Shown here in pieces: positions 35,640-46,740 of a stretch of 64,000 bases of DNA. The number at the start of each line of letters is the position of its first letter. Position 1 is the stretch's first letter. Source of the DNA: Dongia mobilis (GTDB lineage Bacteria; Pseudomonadota; Alphaproteobacteria; Dongiales; Dongiaceae); the NCBI RefSeq assembly GCF_004363235.1, contig NZ_SNYW01000008.1, positions 1-64,000 of the forward strand, in the 5' to 3' direction. Below the pieces are notes generated by a model that was given only the letters and a program-made list of their open reading frames with translations, was not told the DNA's origin and made no database searches. The position numbers were made by a program, and so were the translations under genes.

Positions 35640-36454
35640 GCGACGGCCAACAGAACCATCAGCCGCGGATCATGGCTGTCGTCAACCAGAAGGGTGGCGT
35701 CGGCAAGACCACGACCGCGGTCAACCTGGCGACGGCCCTGGCGGCCTGCGGGAAAAAAGTCCTAATAATTGATCTCGATCCCCAGGGCAATGCCTCGACC
35801 GGGCTCGGCCTCGAGGCGGCGCAGCGCGAGACCGGCGCCTATGAGGTCCTCATCGATGGCGCGAGCCTGAAGGACGCAACACAACCGACGATTGTCCCCA
35901 ATATGTGGATCGTGCCGACCACGCCGGATCTGGCCGGCGCCGAGATCGAGCTGATCGATCTCGACCGGCGCGAATACCGCCTGAAGGACGCGCTGGCAGC
36001 CGATCCGCTCCTCTATGATTTCGTCCTCATCGATTGTCCGCCCTCGCTCTCGCTCCTCACCTTGAATGCGATGGTGGCGGCGGATTGCGTGCTGGTGCCG
36101 CTGCAATGCGAGTTCTATGCGCTGGAAGGCTTGAGCCAGCTGATCAAGACGGTCGAGCGCGTGCGGCAAAACCTGAATCCGGTGCTGGAAATCCAGGGCG
36201 TCGTGCTCACCATGTATGACAAGCGCTCGAGCTTGAACGAACAGGTGGCGGCCGATGTGCGCGCCTATTTCGGCGACAAGGTCTATGAGACCGCGATCCC
36301 GCGCAATGTCCGCATCGCCGAGGCGCCTTCCTATGGCAAGCCCGCCTTGCTCTACGACATCCGCTGCGCGGGATCGCAGGCCTATATCCACCTCGCTTCC
36401 GAATTGCTGCGGCGGGAGCAGGGCCAGGCGGGTAAATCGCTGAAGGTGGCGTAA
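35636..36454 (+). CDS. parA: Chromosome partitioning ATPase ParA (Soj)
   Basis: ParA is the Walker-type ATPase that drives segregation of ParB-parS complexes. The 272-residue protein has the deviant Walker A KGGVGKTTTAVNLA, LIIDLDPQGNASTGLG and FVLIDCPPSLSLLTLNAM. The GTG at 35636 overlaps the rsmG stop as GTGA. It lacks the N-terminal DNA-binding domain of plasmid ParAs, as expected for a chromosomal copy. parB follows after an unusually long 156-bp gap filled by a repeat. Confidence 0.97.
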   Translation: MSDGQQNHQPRIMAVVNQKGGVGKTTTAVNLATALAACGKKVLIIDLDPQGNASTGLGLEAAQRETGAYEVLIDGASLKDATQPTIVPNMWIVPTTPDLAGAEIELIDLDRREYRLKDALAADPLLYDFVLIDCPPSLSLLTLNAMVAADCVLVPLQCEFYALEGLSQLIKTVERVRQNLNPVLEIQGVVLTMYDKRSSLNEQVAADVRAYFGDKVYETAIPRNVRIAEAPSYGKPALLYDIRCAGSQAYIHLASELLRREQGQAGKSLKVA

Positions 36455-36467
36455 GGCCGAGAGGCCA

Positions 36468-36577
36468 CCCCCCACCCCGACCCTCCCCCTCAAGTGGGGA
36501 GGGGGTTCAGATCGAATGGTCGCAAACGCCACGCTCCAATCCTCTCCCACTTGAGGGGGAGAGTTAGAGAGGGGAAT
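36468..36577. repeat. Palindromic dispersed repeat family 2, copy 1 (between parA and parB)
   Basis: Two facing palindromes, CCCTCCCCCTCAAGTGGGGA (from about 36480) and CCTCTCCCACTTGAGGGGGA (from about 36540), flank an inner segment of about 40 bp. The reverse complement aligns along its whole length with the element at 51138-51248. It fills most of the parA-parB gap. Confidence 0.75.
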
Positions 36578-36610
36578 GGCAACTGAAGATTCCAAGCAAA
36601 GAAGACGAAT

Positions 36611-37507
36611 ATGGCGAAGAAACATCTGGGACGGGGATTGTCGGCGCTGCTGGGCGGCGATCCGGCGGTGGCGGCGGCAACGGCGCCGCATGCGGGCGAG
36701 GCAGCGGCGGCGGCCGTGGCCGGCCAGCGCCAGGTGGCGATCGAGCTGCTGCATCCCGGCAGGTACCAGCCGCGCGGCCATTTCAACACCCAGGCGCTGG
36801 AAGACCTCGCGCAATCGATCCGCAGCAAGGGCGTGCTGCAGCCCATTCTCGTCCGCGCGCATCCCAGTCGCCCCAAGGGCGAGTTCGAGATCATCGCCGG
36901 CGAACGCCGCTGGCGTGCCGCACAGCTGGCGCAGCTCCATGAAGTGCCGGTGGTCGAGAAGCAGCTCACCGACCGCGACGCGCTCGAGATCGCCCTCATC
37001 GAGAACATCCAGCGCCAGGACCTCAATCCGCTGGAGGAGGCCGAGGGCTATCACCGCCTGATGCAGGAATTCGGCTATACCCAGGAGGAGCTGGCCGAGC
37101 GCCTGGGCAAGAGCCGCTCCGCGCTCGCCAACAGCTTGCGCCTGCGCGAGCTGCCGGGCCAGGTGCGCTCCATGCTGGTGGATGGCAGGCTCAGTGTTGG
37201 CCATGCGCGCGCGCTGCTGACCTGCGCCGATCCGGTCGCGGTGGCGAATGAGGTGGTGGCGCAGGGCCTCAACGTACGCCAGACGGAAAAGCTGGCCCGT
37301 GATTTCAAGCCCGGCGCGTTGCTGAAATCGACGAAGGCGAAGAAGGCACCAAAGGAAAAGGATGCCGATACCAAGGCGCTCGAACGTGACCTGGCGCTCA
37401 AGCTCGGCCTCAGGGTCGAGATCGATTTCGACGGCAAGGGCGGCAAGGTCACCCTGCACTACAAGACGCTCGCCCAGCTCGACGGCCTGATCGCGAAACT
37501 GGGCTGA
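36611..37507 (+). CDS. parB: Chromosome partitioning protein ParB (Spo0J)
   Basis: ParB binds parS and slides or loads on DNA as a CTP-dependent clamp. The 298-residue protein has LGRGLSALLGGD at the start, the CTP-binding GERRWRAAQLA and ENIQRQDLNPLEEAEGY boxes, the helix-turn-helix (KSRSALANSLRLRELP) and a C-terminal dimerisation domain ending LIAKLG. Its sites are the parS palindromes in mnmG and rsmG. It may have its own promoter, given the repeat-filled gap after parA. Confidence 0.97.
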   Translation: MAKKHLGRGLSALLGGDPAVAAATAPHAGEAAAAAVAGQRQVAIELLHPGRYQPRGHFNTQALEDLAQSIRSKGVLQPILVRAHPSRPKGEFEIIAGERRWRAAQLAQLHEVPVVEKQLTDRDALEIALIENIQRQDLNPLEEAEGYHRLMQEFGYTQEELAERLGKSRSALANSLRLRELPGQVRSMLVDGRLSVGHARALLTCADPVAVANEVVAQGLNVRQTEKLARDFKPGALLKSTKAKKAPKEKDADTKALERDLALKLGLRVEIDFDGKGGKVTLHYKTLAQLDGLIAKLG

Positions 37508-37537
37508 TCGCGAAACTGGCGCCGTCTTAAGGGGGAA

Positions 37538-37566
37538 TCATCCCCGGGCCAAGCCCCGGGGATGAC
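37538..37566. repeat. Single REP-like palindrome between parB and the acyl-CoA dehydrogenase gene
   Basis: TCATCCCCGGGCCAAGCCCC followed by GGGGATGA forms a near-perfect hairpin. It lies in the 83-bp convergent gap, so it could also act as a bidirectional terminator-like stem, though no T-run follows. Confidence 0.6.
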
Positions 37567-37590
37567 GGGAACGATCTGGCGTCGATTCCC

Positions 37591-38760
37591 TCAGTACACC
37601 TTGGCCGTGTCGAGGCCCAGGGCGACGCTGCCGGCATAGAGCGCCTGCTGGCCCTGCTGCATCGGGTGGTAGCGCGCCCCCTGCACGTCGCGGAAATGCC
37701 GCTCCAGTTCATTGTCGCGATAGAAGGCGCCGCCGCCCGCCGCTTCCATGGCCAGCTCGGTGGCGGCGATGGCGTGGCGCGCCACCAGCGCGCGGCCGAT
37801 CATGATCTCGTTGGTGGTCGCCGGCCCGGGCTGCGCCGTCTCGGCCAGAGCGACCATGGCGGCTTGGGCCAGCTGTGCCGTGCGCAATTCCGTCTCCATC
37901 CGCCCCACCAGGGCCACCACCTCGTTGCTCTGCCGGCGCTTCGCCGCGAGTTCCAGGGCGCGGGTGCGGGCCGCCTCGGCGACGCCGAGATAGGCCGAAT
38001 AGATCAGCGGGAAGGCGATCATCGAGATGATGTGGAAGAGGGGATGCCATTCGCCCTGCTTGCGCTTGAGGGCGACGGCTTCCTCCGGCACCACATGGCC
38101 GTTGATGACGACATCGTTGGAACCGGTGCCGCGCATGCCCATGGTCTTCCAGCTCTGGATGATGCTGACATGGGGCGATTTCATTGGCACGCCGAAATGC
38201 AGCACCATTGGTCCTTCCGGCGCTTCCTCCCAGACCGCACCGGTCATCAGGATGTCGCCGGCCTCCGCCGCCGAGGTGAAGACTTTCCGTGCGGTGATGC
38301 GATAGCCGCCCTCGACCTTCTCCGCCTTGCCGGAGCCGGCGATCCAATCGGAGCCGCCGGAGGACAGCAGGACGAGGTTCTCGGCGGCGACCCGCTTCAA
38401 GAGCGGGGCCACCGGGGCCGCCTGCTGACGGGTCCAGCGCCAGGCCGGGATCGCCACCTGATGCGTGTGCATGGAAAAGGCAAGCGCGGTCGAGCCGCAA
38501 TGCTGCGCCAGTTCGCGCACCATGCCGGCCAGCGCCGAGATGCCGGCGCCACCGCCGCCGAGATCGGCCGGCACGCCGGCGGTAACCAGGCCGGCCGCCT
38601 TCAGCTCGGCAAAATTCTGGGCGACGAAGGCGTCAGTGTCGTCGGCCGTCCGGGCGCGGGCGGCAAAGCCGGGGCCCAGTTTCCTGACGATGGCAATGGG
38701 GTCGATACCCGTTTCGGGCGAGATGTTAACAACGGCTTCCGCCTGGCTGGTCCTGCTCAT
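37591..38760 (-). CDS. Acyl-CoA dehydrogenase family protein
   Basis: The 389-residue flavoprotein-like sequence has the three-part layout of acyl-CoA dehydrogenases: an N-terminal helical domain, a middle strand domain (GSDWIAGSGKAEKVEGGYRITARKVFTSAAEAGDILM and MGMRGTGSNDVVINGHVVPEEAV), and a C-terminal helical domain (NELERHFRDVQGARYHPMQQGQ). The catalytic glutamate of classical enzymes is not obvious, so a related flavin monooxygenase or dehydrogenase role is possible. The divergent HxlR gene 254 bp away may control it. The substrate is unknown. Confidence 0.82.
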   Translation of the reverse strand: MSRTSQAEAVVNISPETGIDPIAIVRKLGPGFAARARTADDTDAFVAQNFAELKAAGLVTAGVPADLGGGGAGISALAGMVRELAQHCGSTALAFSMHTHQVAIPAWRWTRQQAAPVAPLLKRVAAENLVLLSSGGSDWIAGSGKAEKVEGGYRITARKVFTSAAEAGDILMTGAVWEEAPEGPMVLHFGVPMKSPHVSIIQSWKTMGMRGTGSNDVVINGHVVPEEAVALKRKQGEWHPLFHIISMIAFPLIYSAYLGVAEAARTRALELAAKRRQSNEVVALVGRMETELRTAQLAQAAMVALAETAQPGPATTNEIMIGRALVARHAIAATELAMEAAGGGAFYRDNELERHFRDVQGARYHPMQQGQQALYAGSVALGLDTAKVY

Positions 38761-39014
38761 GATGCTCTCCTGGATCGTTTCTTAGGGGCAATGATTGAGG
38801 TCTCGACTCCGCCGCCGGCTCCTGCCCGGCCTCGGATGGCGCGTTCTCTCACCAGCCCTGCGATCCGTTCCAGTCCAGTTTGTGTAGCGGCTCCGCTGGC
38901 ATTCTCACCCGCTCCGGTGGTACAGATTCTGGAGCTGCATGCTGGCCCGGCCGGGTCTAGGCTCGCCGGCTTTTCGAACGGGGACGGTTCACCTTGTGAG
39001 GAGGGAGTGGCGTC

Positions 39015-39704
39015 ATGGACATGCAGACAAGCTATGCGAGCTATGGGCAGTTCTGCCCGATCGCCATGGCCGCGGAGATATTCTGTACCCGCTGGACGCC
39101 GCTGATCCTGCGCGAGCTTCTCTGCGGCAGTCACCATTTCAATGACATCCGCCGTGGCGTGCCGCGTATCTCGCCGACCCTGCTCTCGAAGCGCCTCAAG
39201 GAATTGCAGCAGGCCGGCATCGTCACCTGCCAGGAACAGGCGGGCGGCACTGAATACCACCTGACCCAGGCCGGCGAGGATCTCCGCGGCCTGGTGATGG
39301 CCCTGGGCTTCTGGGGCACACAATGGGTCGACACGGGCAAGGCGCTGGCGAAGCTCGACCCCAGCCTGCTGATGTGGGATATGCGCCGCAACCTCAACCC
39401 GACGCCGCTGCCGCCGCGCCGCGCCACCATCCAGTTCCATTATCCCGAGCTGCCCAGCCGGCGCGATTGGTGGATGCTGGTGGAAAAGCGCAATGTGGAT
39501 CTCTGCCAGACCGATCCCGGCTTCGAGATCGACCTATATGTCGAATGCCCGCTGAAAAGCATGACGGCGATCTGGATGGGACTCACCACGGTCAAGAGCG
39601 AGATGGCGGCGGACCGCCTGACATTAACCGGCGACCGGGAGCTTGCCCGCTCGATGCAGGCCTGGCTCGGCCTCTCGCCTTTCGCGCCCAACCGGGCCAA
39701 CTAG
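39015..39704 (+). CDS. HxlR-family transcriptional regulator with extra C-terminal domain
   Basis: The 229-residue protein has the HxlR winged helix in its first 110 residues (CPIAMAAEIFCTRWTPLILRELLCGSHHFNDIRRGVPRISPTLLSKRLKELQQAGIV). The remainder has a C-terminal SCP2/sterol-carrier-like stretch (EIDLYVECPLKSMTAIWMGLTTVKSEMAADRLTLTG), which could bind a hydrophobic ligand. The ATG at 39015 is preceded by GAGGAGGGAG. It is divergent from the acyl-CoA dehydrogenase gene and is its likely regulator. Confidence 0.85.
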   Translation: MDMQTSYASYGQFCPIAMAAEIFCTRWTPLILRELLCGSHHFNDIRRGVPRISPTLLSKRLKELQQAGIVTCQEQAGGTEYHLTQAGEDLRGLVMALGFWGTQWVDTGKALAKLDPSLLMWDMRRNLNPTPLPPRRATIQFHYPELPSRRDWWMLVEKRNVDLCQTDPGFEIDLYVECPLKSMTAIWMGLTTVKSEMAADRLTLTGDRELARSMQAWLGLSPFAPNRAN

Positions 39705-39706
39705 CC

Positions 39707-40165
39707 TCAGCACCAGTTCCGGCGCTTGCCGCCGTCATAGGGGCGCGCGAGACCGGCGCGGATCAGCGTGTCGCCCAGCGACTGGCCGCCGATCGAGACA
39801 TGGGCATCGATGCGGCCGCCATATTTGTCCCAGCCGATTGCGGAAAAGACGATCGCGTCGCCGCGCCGCTTCGCCTCATGGATCAGGAAGCGGGTGAGGG
39901 CGGTGGCCTTGGCGCCGAGGTCGCGCTCCAGTGCGCATGCGGCACGGCCGCCGGCCTCCGGCGTGTCGATGCCAAGGACGCGCACCTTGATCGGCTGCAA
40001 TTCGGGCGGCAGGCCGGGCAGTTCGACGCGAAGGGTATCGCCGTCGACGGCGCCCAGCACCAGCCAGCGATAGCCGTCATCGGGTGCCGCCAGCGCCGCC
40101 GCGGCAAGACCGAGGTGAAGCAGTGACAGGAAAACCAGTAGCGGAAGATGGCGGCGCCCGATCAT
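39707..40165 (-). CDS. Secreted thermonuclease-like (SNase family) protein
   Basis: The 152-residue protein has a signal peptide (MIGRRHLPLLVFLSLLHLGLAAAALA) and a staphylococcal-nuclease fold: VDGDTLRV, VRVLGIDTPE (calcium and catalytic arginine region), then SAIGWDKYGGRIDAHV and LGDTLIRAGLARPY. It ends in RRNWC with a terminal cysteine. The ATG at 40165 gives the signal peptide; one at 40219 adds a charged leader. It is tail-to-tail with the HxlR gene, 2 bp apart. Confidence 0.82.
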   Translation of the reverse strand: MIGRRHLPLLVFLSLLHLGLAAAALAAPDDGYRWLVLGAVDGDTLRVELPGLPPELQPIKVRVLGIDTPEAGGRAACALERDLGAKATALTRFLIHEAKRRGDAIVFSAIGWDKYGGRIDAHVSIGGQSLGDTLIRAGLARPYDGGKRRNWC

Positions 40166-40238
40166 GGCGTCATCGATGCGCCGCCGGTCCGAGTCGCCAC
40201 AAGCGACGCGCGGCTGCAATGGTGGCGGCTTTCTCGCG

Positions 40239-41291
40239 CTAGCTTCGGCCCGCCGCTTTTCCCGGCGCGCCCTTGTCGGCGAGGCTCGCCACTTCCATCA
40301 GGCCGCGGCGGATCAGGGTTTCCGCCATCTGGTGATAGCGCATCGCCTCGGCCTCAAGCTCGGCAAGGCGCAGCAGCGCCTGGGCGATCGAACCGGCCTG
40401 CCAGCGGCGGCACTGGTTCTTGAAGCCTTCCAGCGCCTTCCAGAAGACGCGCGGCTGCAGGCTGTTCATGGCGGCATCCAGGCTCTCGCCGCGCTGCATG
40501 CGCGCCACCACCTGGTGGAGGCGGAGGAAATGCCGCGACACCATCTTCACCAGCAGGACGGGATGCGTCTCGGCCAGATTGCGGTCCAGCTGACGCTCGA
40601 GCGATCTGAGATCGCCGAGGCCCACCGCCTGGCAGAGGTCGTCGAGGCCGACCGCCGCCTGGTCGGCGACGCAAGCCTCGGCATCCTTCAGCGTCACGCG
40701 CTTCTCGTCGCCCATATAGAGGATGAGCTTGTCGATCTCGGAGCGGGTGACGCCGCGATCGCCGCCCAGATTGGCGGCGAGGTAGTCGACGGCATCGCGC
40801 GCGATCTCCAGCCCGGACGCGCGCAATTGCGCGGTGACGAGGGCCGGCAGATCGGCCGCCTCGTCGCGATAGCAGGCAATGGCGCCGGCATGGGGCAGGG
40901 CCTCGAACAATTTCTTCAGGCTGGACTTTCCGCCGATATCGCCGGCCTCGGCCACCACCAGGCATTGCCGGCTGTCGCGATGTGCCGCCAGCAATTCGGC
41001 AAAGACCGGCTCCAGCGCATCGGCGACGCGGCTGACCCGCACCACCCGCCGCCCGCCCATCATGGCGATGGCATGGGCCTCGTCGGAGAGCCGCGCCGGA
41101 TCCGCCTTGATATCGTCGCCGGTCATTTCGGCAAGGCGGAAGGGGTCGTCCGCCTCGCCCAGCACGGCGCGGGTCATCTGGTTGGCGCGCTCGCGCACCA
41201 TGCCCTCGTCGGGGCCGAAGACCAGCACCGCCGCCACTTCCTCGCCGGGCTGGCGCAGGAATCGCTCCAGGGCCTGGCGCTCCAGCTTCAT
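40239..41291 (-). CDS. holA: DNA polymerase III delta subunit
   Basis: HolA is the clamp-loader wrench that opens the beta sliding clamp. The 350-residue protein has VLVFGPDEGMVRERANQM at the nucleotide-like site, the AAA-like core, ENLGG-type YLAANLGGDRGVTRSEIDKLILY and the C-terminal helical domain. It follows lptE by 15 bp, and the order leuS-lptE-holA is conserved in alphaproteobacteria. Confidence 0.93.
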   Translation of the reverse strand: MKLERQALERFLRQPGEEVAAVLVFGPDEGMVRERANQMTRAVLGEADDPFRLAEMTGDDIKADPARLSDEAHAIAMMGGRRVVRVSRVADALEPVFAELLAAHRDSRQCLVVAEAGDIGGKSSLKKLFEALPHAGAIACYRDEAADLPALVTAQLRASGLEIARDAVDYLAANLGGDRGVTRSEIDKLILYMGDEKRVTLKDAEACVADQAAVGLDDLCQAVGLGDLRSLERQLDRNLAETHPVLLVKMVSRHFLRLHQVVARMQRGESLDAAMNSLQPRVFWKALEGFKNQCRRWQAGSIAQALLRLAELEAEAMRYHQMAETLIRRGLMEVASLADKGAPGKAAGRS

Positions 41292-41306
41292 GGCGCCGCC
41301 GGCGCC

Positions 41307-41883
41307 TCAGCCATTGGCGACGAAATAGGTCGACAGGCGGAACTTCAGCATCTCGGCCAGCTGCTTGGCGGCGCGCTCGCGGGCGTCGTTCTGGGCGACG
41401 AGGTCGAGATAGGGCTCGCGCACCTTGTTGAAGGAGGAATAGACGAAGACGTCCTCCAGCATCAATTCGGTGCCGTCGACCCTGCCGAGGCGGAAATGCG
41501 ATTTGAGGCGCAGATCGTAGCGGTCGATCTCGCCGTCATCGGAGGCAAGGGTCGGATCAACCTGCTCGCTCAGCTCCATGCTGAGCTCATAGGCCGGATT
41601 GGTCGGCTGGCCATAGGGGTTGAGGGCGTTCCTGAGCGCGTTGTGCAGCACCTGCGCGGTACGCGCATCGTATTTGGCCTTGCCGGCGGCGTCATAGGGG
41701 CTGGCCGAGCGTTCCCAGACCGGCGCCTTGATCTTGATCGCGGCGAGGTGCGAATCCACCGTGGCGCCCGATTGCGCCGTGGTGCTGGTCTGGCCGTAAA
41801 GCGGCCGGAAGCCGCAGGCGGAAAGCGCCGCACCGGCACCGCCAAGCGCGATGCCGCTGCCAAGCGACTGCAGAAGAGCGCGT

Positions 41884-41897
<14 letters not shown>
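41307..41897 (-). CDS. lptE: LPS-assembly lipoprotein LptE
   Basis: LptE plugs the LptD barrel that inserts LPS into the outer membrane. The 196-residue protein has a twin-arginine-like signal ([22 protein letters not shown]) and a lipobox LSAC, followed by CGFRPLYG, the LptE hallmark, and a [32 protein letters not shown] strand region. The ATG at 41897 overlaps the leuS 3' end by 14 nt. Confidence 0.9.
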
Positions 41898-44457
<2,560 letters not shown>

Positions 44458-44486
44458 GGTGGGTTTTCTGTTCGGGACATTAAACA

Positions 44487-44574
44487 TGTCATGCCCCGGC
44501 TTGGCCGGGGCATCCACGAGTTTGATCTGTTGCCTGCCAACTCGTGGATGGCCCGCCTGAAGCGGGCCATGACA
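44487..44574. repeat. REPIN-like palindromic repeat, copy B
   Basis: It has TGTCATGCCCCGGCTTGGCC at the left and GGCCCGCCTGAAGCGGGCC followed by ATGACA at the right, with inner CCACGAG and ACTCGTGG motifs. It lies between the DUF3576 gene and leuS. Confidence 0.85.
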
Positions 44575-44598
44575 ACGGAACTAAAAAGGCGGCTGCCC

Positions 44599-45180
44599 CT
44601 ACTCCTGCTGCCCGGACTGGCGCAGCTGCCGGGCGCGGGTCAGGATGGCGTTCTCGAGGTCGGTCGCCGTGTTGAGCGCCACCGGCGCATCGATCCACTG
44701 GCCGCCCATGTCCTGCTGGCGGAAGACCGAGGCGCGGATGCCGTCGGCGCGCAAGGCGCGGCCCAGGATATAGATATTGACCTTGAAGCGCTCGCCCGGC
44801 GTCGCCGGCGGGGTGTACCAATCGGTGATGATGACACCGCCGAAGGGGTCGGCCGAGACCAGCGGCATGAAGGACACTGTGTCGAGGCTGGCGCGCCACA
44901 GCAGCGAATTGACGCCGACCCCGCCGCCGCCGGACCCGTCATCGGGGGCCGCGGGGCCGCCGAACAGGCCGCCGGGACCGAAGACCGTGGCGCCTTCCTC
45001 GTATTGCGGACCGGAATCGCCCTTCTGCCGGCGGGTCGGGTATTGCTCCTCGCCGCCCAGATCGGCATTGCAGGCGCCAAGGACAGCCAGTGCGGCAAGG
45101 CCGGCGAGGGCGCAGGACCAGCGTTTCCCGAGAATACCGCCGGACGGGGGCCGGCCAGTGCGATGATGTGGGAGTTTCAT
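44599..45180 (-). CDS. DUF3576 lipoprotein
   Basis: The 193-residue protein has a long basic N-region, a hydrophobic stretch and the lipobox VLGAC. A Gly/Pro-rich linker follows (FGPGGLFGGPAAPDDGSGGGG), then the conserved domain NSLLWRASLDTVSFMPLVSADPFGGVIITDWY. DUF3576 genes next to leuS are common in alphaproteobacteria, which supports the call. The role is unknown; envelope biogenesis is a guess from the lptE neighbour. Confidence 0.88.
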   Translation of the reverse strand: MKLPHHRTGRPPSGGILGKRWSCALAGLAALAVLGACNADLGGEEQYPTRRQKGDSGPQYEEGATVFGPGGLFGGPAAPDDGSGGGGVGVNSLLWRASLDTVSFMPLVSADPFGGVIITDWYTPPATPGERFKVNIYILGRALRADGIRASVFRQQDMGGQWIDAPVALNTATDLENAILTRARQLRQSGQQE

Positions 45181-45394
45181 ATTGACGGCCTGACGCTCTT
45201 GCCCCTAAAGCCACCTTCTTGAACGAGCCGGTCACGGCGCGGGATGGGCCGGTTCTCAATGGCTTATCCGCGCTGCGCCGGATCTCAGGCGGCGGCCCAT
45301 GACTGGTAAGCGAAATCCGGCCCCGCCGTCAACCAAATCGCTATCGGCAGATCGCTGCCGGCAGCTCGCAGCCGGCGGCGCGGCAAGAGGACCA

Positions 45395-46306
45395 ATGGGC
45401 AAGATTCTGTGGCTGGCCAGCTATCCCAAATCGGGCAACACCTGGCTCCGGGCGTTCATCCACAACCTGCTGCGCCAGGCCGACCCGAAGGCCGGCGCGG
45501 CGCCGGTCGACATCAACGACATGAACCGGCTGACCACCGGGGATTCCCTGGTGCAGTGGTTCCGCCATCTCGACCCGCGCCCGCCCCTGGCCTGGAGCCG
45601 CCAGGACGTCGCCGCCATGCGCCGCGGTGCGCAGCTGGCCATGATGGCCTCGAAGCCCGGCACGGTGATCGCCAAGACCCATAATGCCCTCCTCGAGCTG
45701 CACGGCCACCCGACCATCAATATGGACCTGACCGCCGGCGCCATCTATGTGGTGCGCAACCCGCTGGACCTCGTCATCTCGCTGGCCGACCATTACGGCG
45801 TCGACATCGACAAGGCGATCGAGGTCATGGGCGACACCAATAATGGCGGCCTCGCCGACGGCAACATCGTGTTCGAGATCCATTCCTCCTGGTCGGTCCA
45901 TGTCAAAAGCTGGACCCACCAGGCGCATCCCGGGCTCCATGTCGTGCGCTACGAGGACATGCTGGCCAAACCCCGCGAAGCCTTCGGCGGCATCGCCCGC
46001 TTCATGGGGCTGAACCCGCCCCGGGACAAGCTGGAGAAGGCGATCGAGCTCTCTTCCTTCAAGAACCTGCGCCAGCAGGAGGAGGCCAAGGGCTTCCAGG
46101 AAAAATCGCAGAAAGGCTCCCGCTTCTTCCGCGTCGGCAAGGCCGGGCAATGGCTGGAAACCCTGACCCCCGCCCAGATCGAGCGGATCGTGGCCCAGCA
46201 TCAGGAGCAGATGGCGCGGTTCGGCTATTGGCCGCTGCCGGGGGCGAGGGACAGCGCCAGGGCCGAACCGGCCGGCGAAAAAGCCGAGGATATCGTCCGA
46301 CACTGA
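45395..46306 (+). CDS. Sulfotransferase domain protein
   Basis: The 303-residue protein has the PAPS 5'-phosphosulfate loop WLASYPKSGNTWLRAFIH at the N-terminus and the 3'-phosphate motif IYVVRNPLDLVISLADHYG. It ends with helices resembling cytosolic sulfotransferases (RVGKAGQWLETLTPAQIERIV). It should transfer sulfate to a small molecule or glycolipid. The ATG at 45395 has AGAGGACC upstream; an in-frame ATG at 45299 lacks homology. No sulfur-assimilation genes are adjacent. Confidence 0.88.
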   Translation: MGKILWLASYPKSGNTWLRAFIHNLLRQADPKAGAAPVDINDMNRLTTGDSLVQWFRHLDPRPPLAWSRQDVAAMRRGAQLAMMASKPGTVIAKTHNALLELHGHPTINMDLTAGAIYVVRNPLDLVISLADHYGVDIDKAIEVMGDTNNGGLADGNIVFEIHSSWSVHVKSWTHQAHPGLHVVRYEDMLAKPREAFGGIARFMGLNPPRDKLEKAIELSSFKNLRQQEEAKGFQEKSQKGSRFFRVGKAGQWLETLTPAQIERIVAQHQEQMARFGYWPLPGARDSARAEPAGEKAEDIVRH

Positions 46307-46740
46307 GGTTTTTTCAGGTAGGAATTCCCAAACTCCGTCACCTCTGGCTGGAAGACAGGGCAGTTGTCGAGGCTTGTGGCTTCCCGGCCTGTTTCCGTCC
46401 GGCAACGGCCCTGCCAGGAACCTTGGGCAAACGTCGCAAGTATGGGCGGCGAAACGCATTTCCGCCCGTTCCGTCCTTGTGGCTTTTGCGCCACAGGGGC
46501 GGGAAAATGCCACAGTGTTCGGCTCAAATGGTTTGACACCCCCCCACCCATTCCAGGAATGTATCGCTGGTTCCGGACTGCCCATGCAGTTTGAGTCGTT
46601 TGCGTTAAGGACTTAACCCAACCGACTTGGCAAGGTGGACCGCGGACGAGGGGCATCCGGCCCCGCCTTCAAACCGATACGGCGCAGACCGACGGAGAAG
46701 GATGGTGCCGGTGGCAATCGCAAACTTAGGGAATCTCGAG
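46307..46740. other. Long leader region upstream of the porin gene
   Basis: These 434 bp hold no convincing gene. TTGACA (46533-46538) is a candidate -35 element with a weak -10 near 46556-46563. Two small stems, GGGCGG/CCGCCC (46444-46467) and TGTGGC/GCCACA (46478-46495), occur upstream. The region may include a small RNA or porin-control site, but I see no T-run to mark one. Confidence 0.45.

Noticed and set aside
46150-46656. Open frames on both strands in the porin leader
   Set aside because: They overlap the sulfotransferase 3' end and have no domain or codon bias like the porin.
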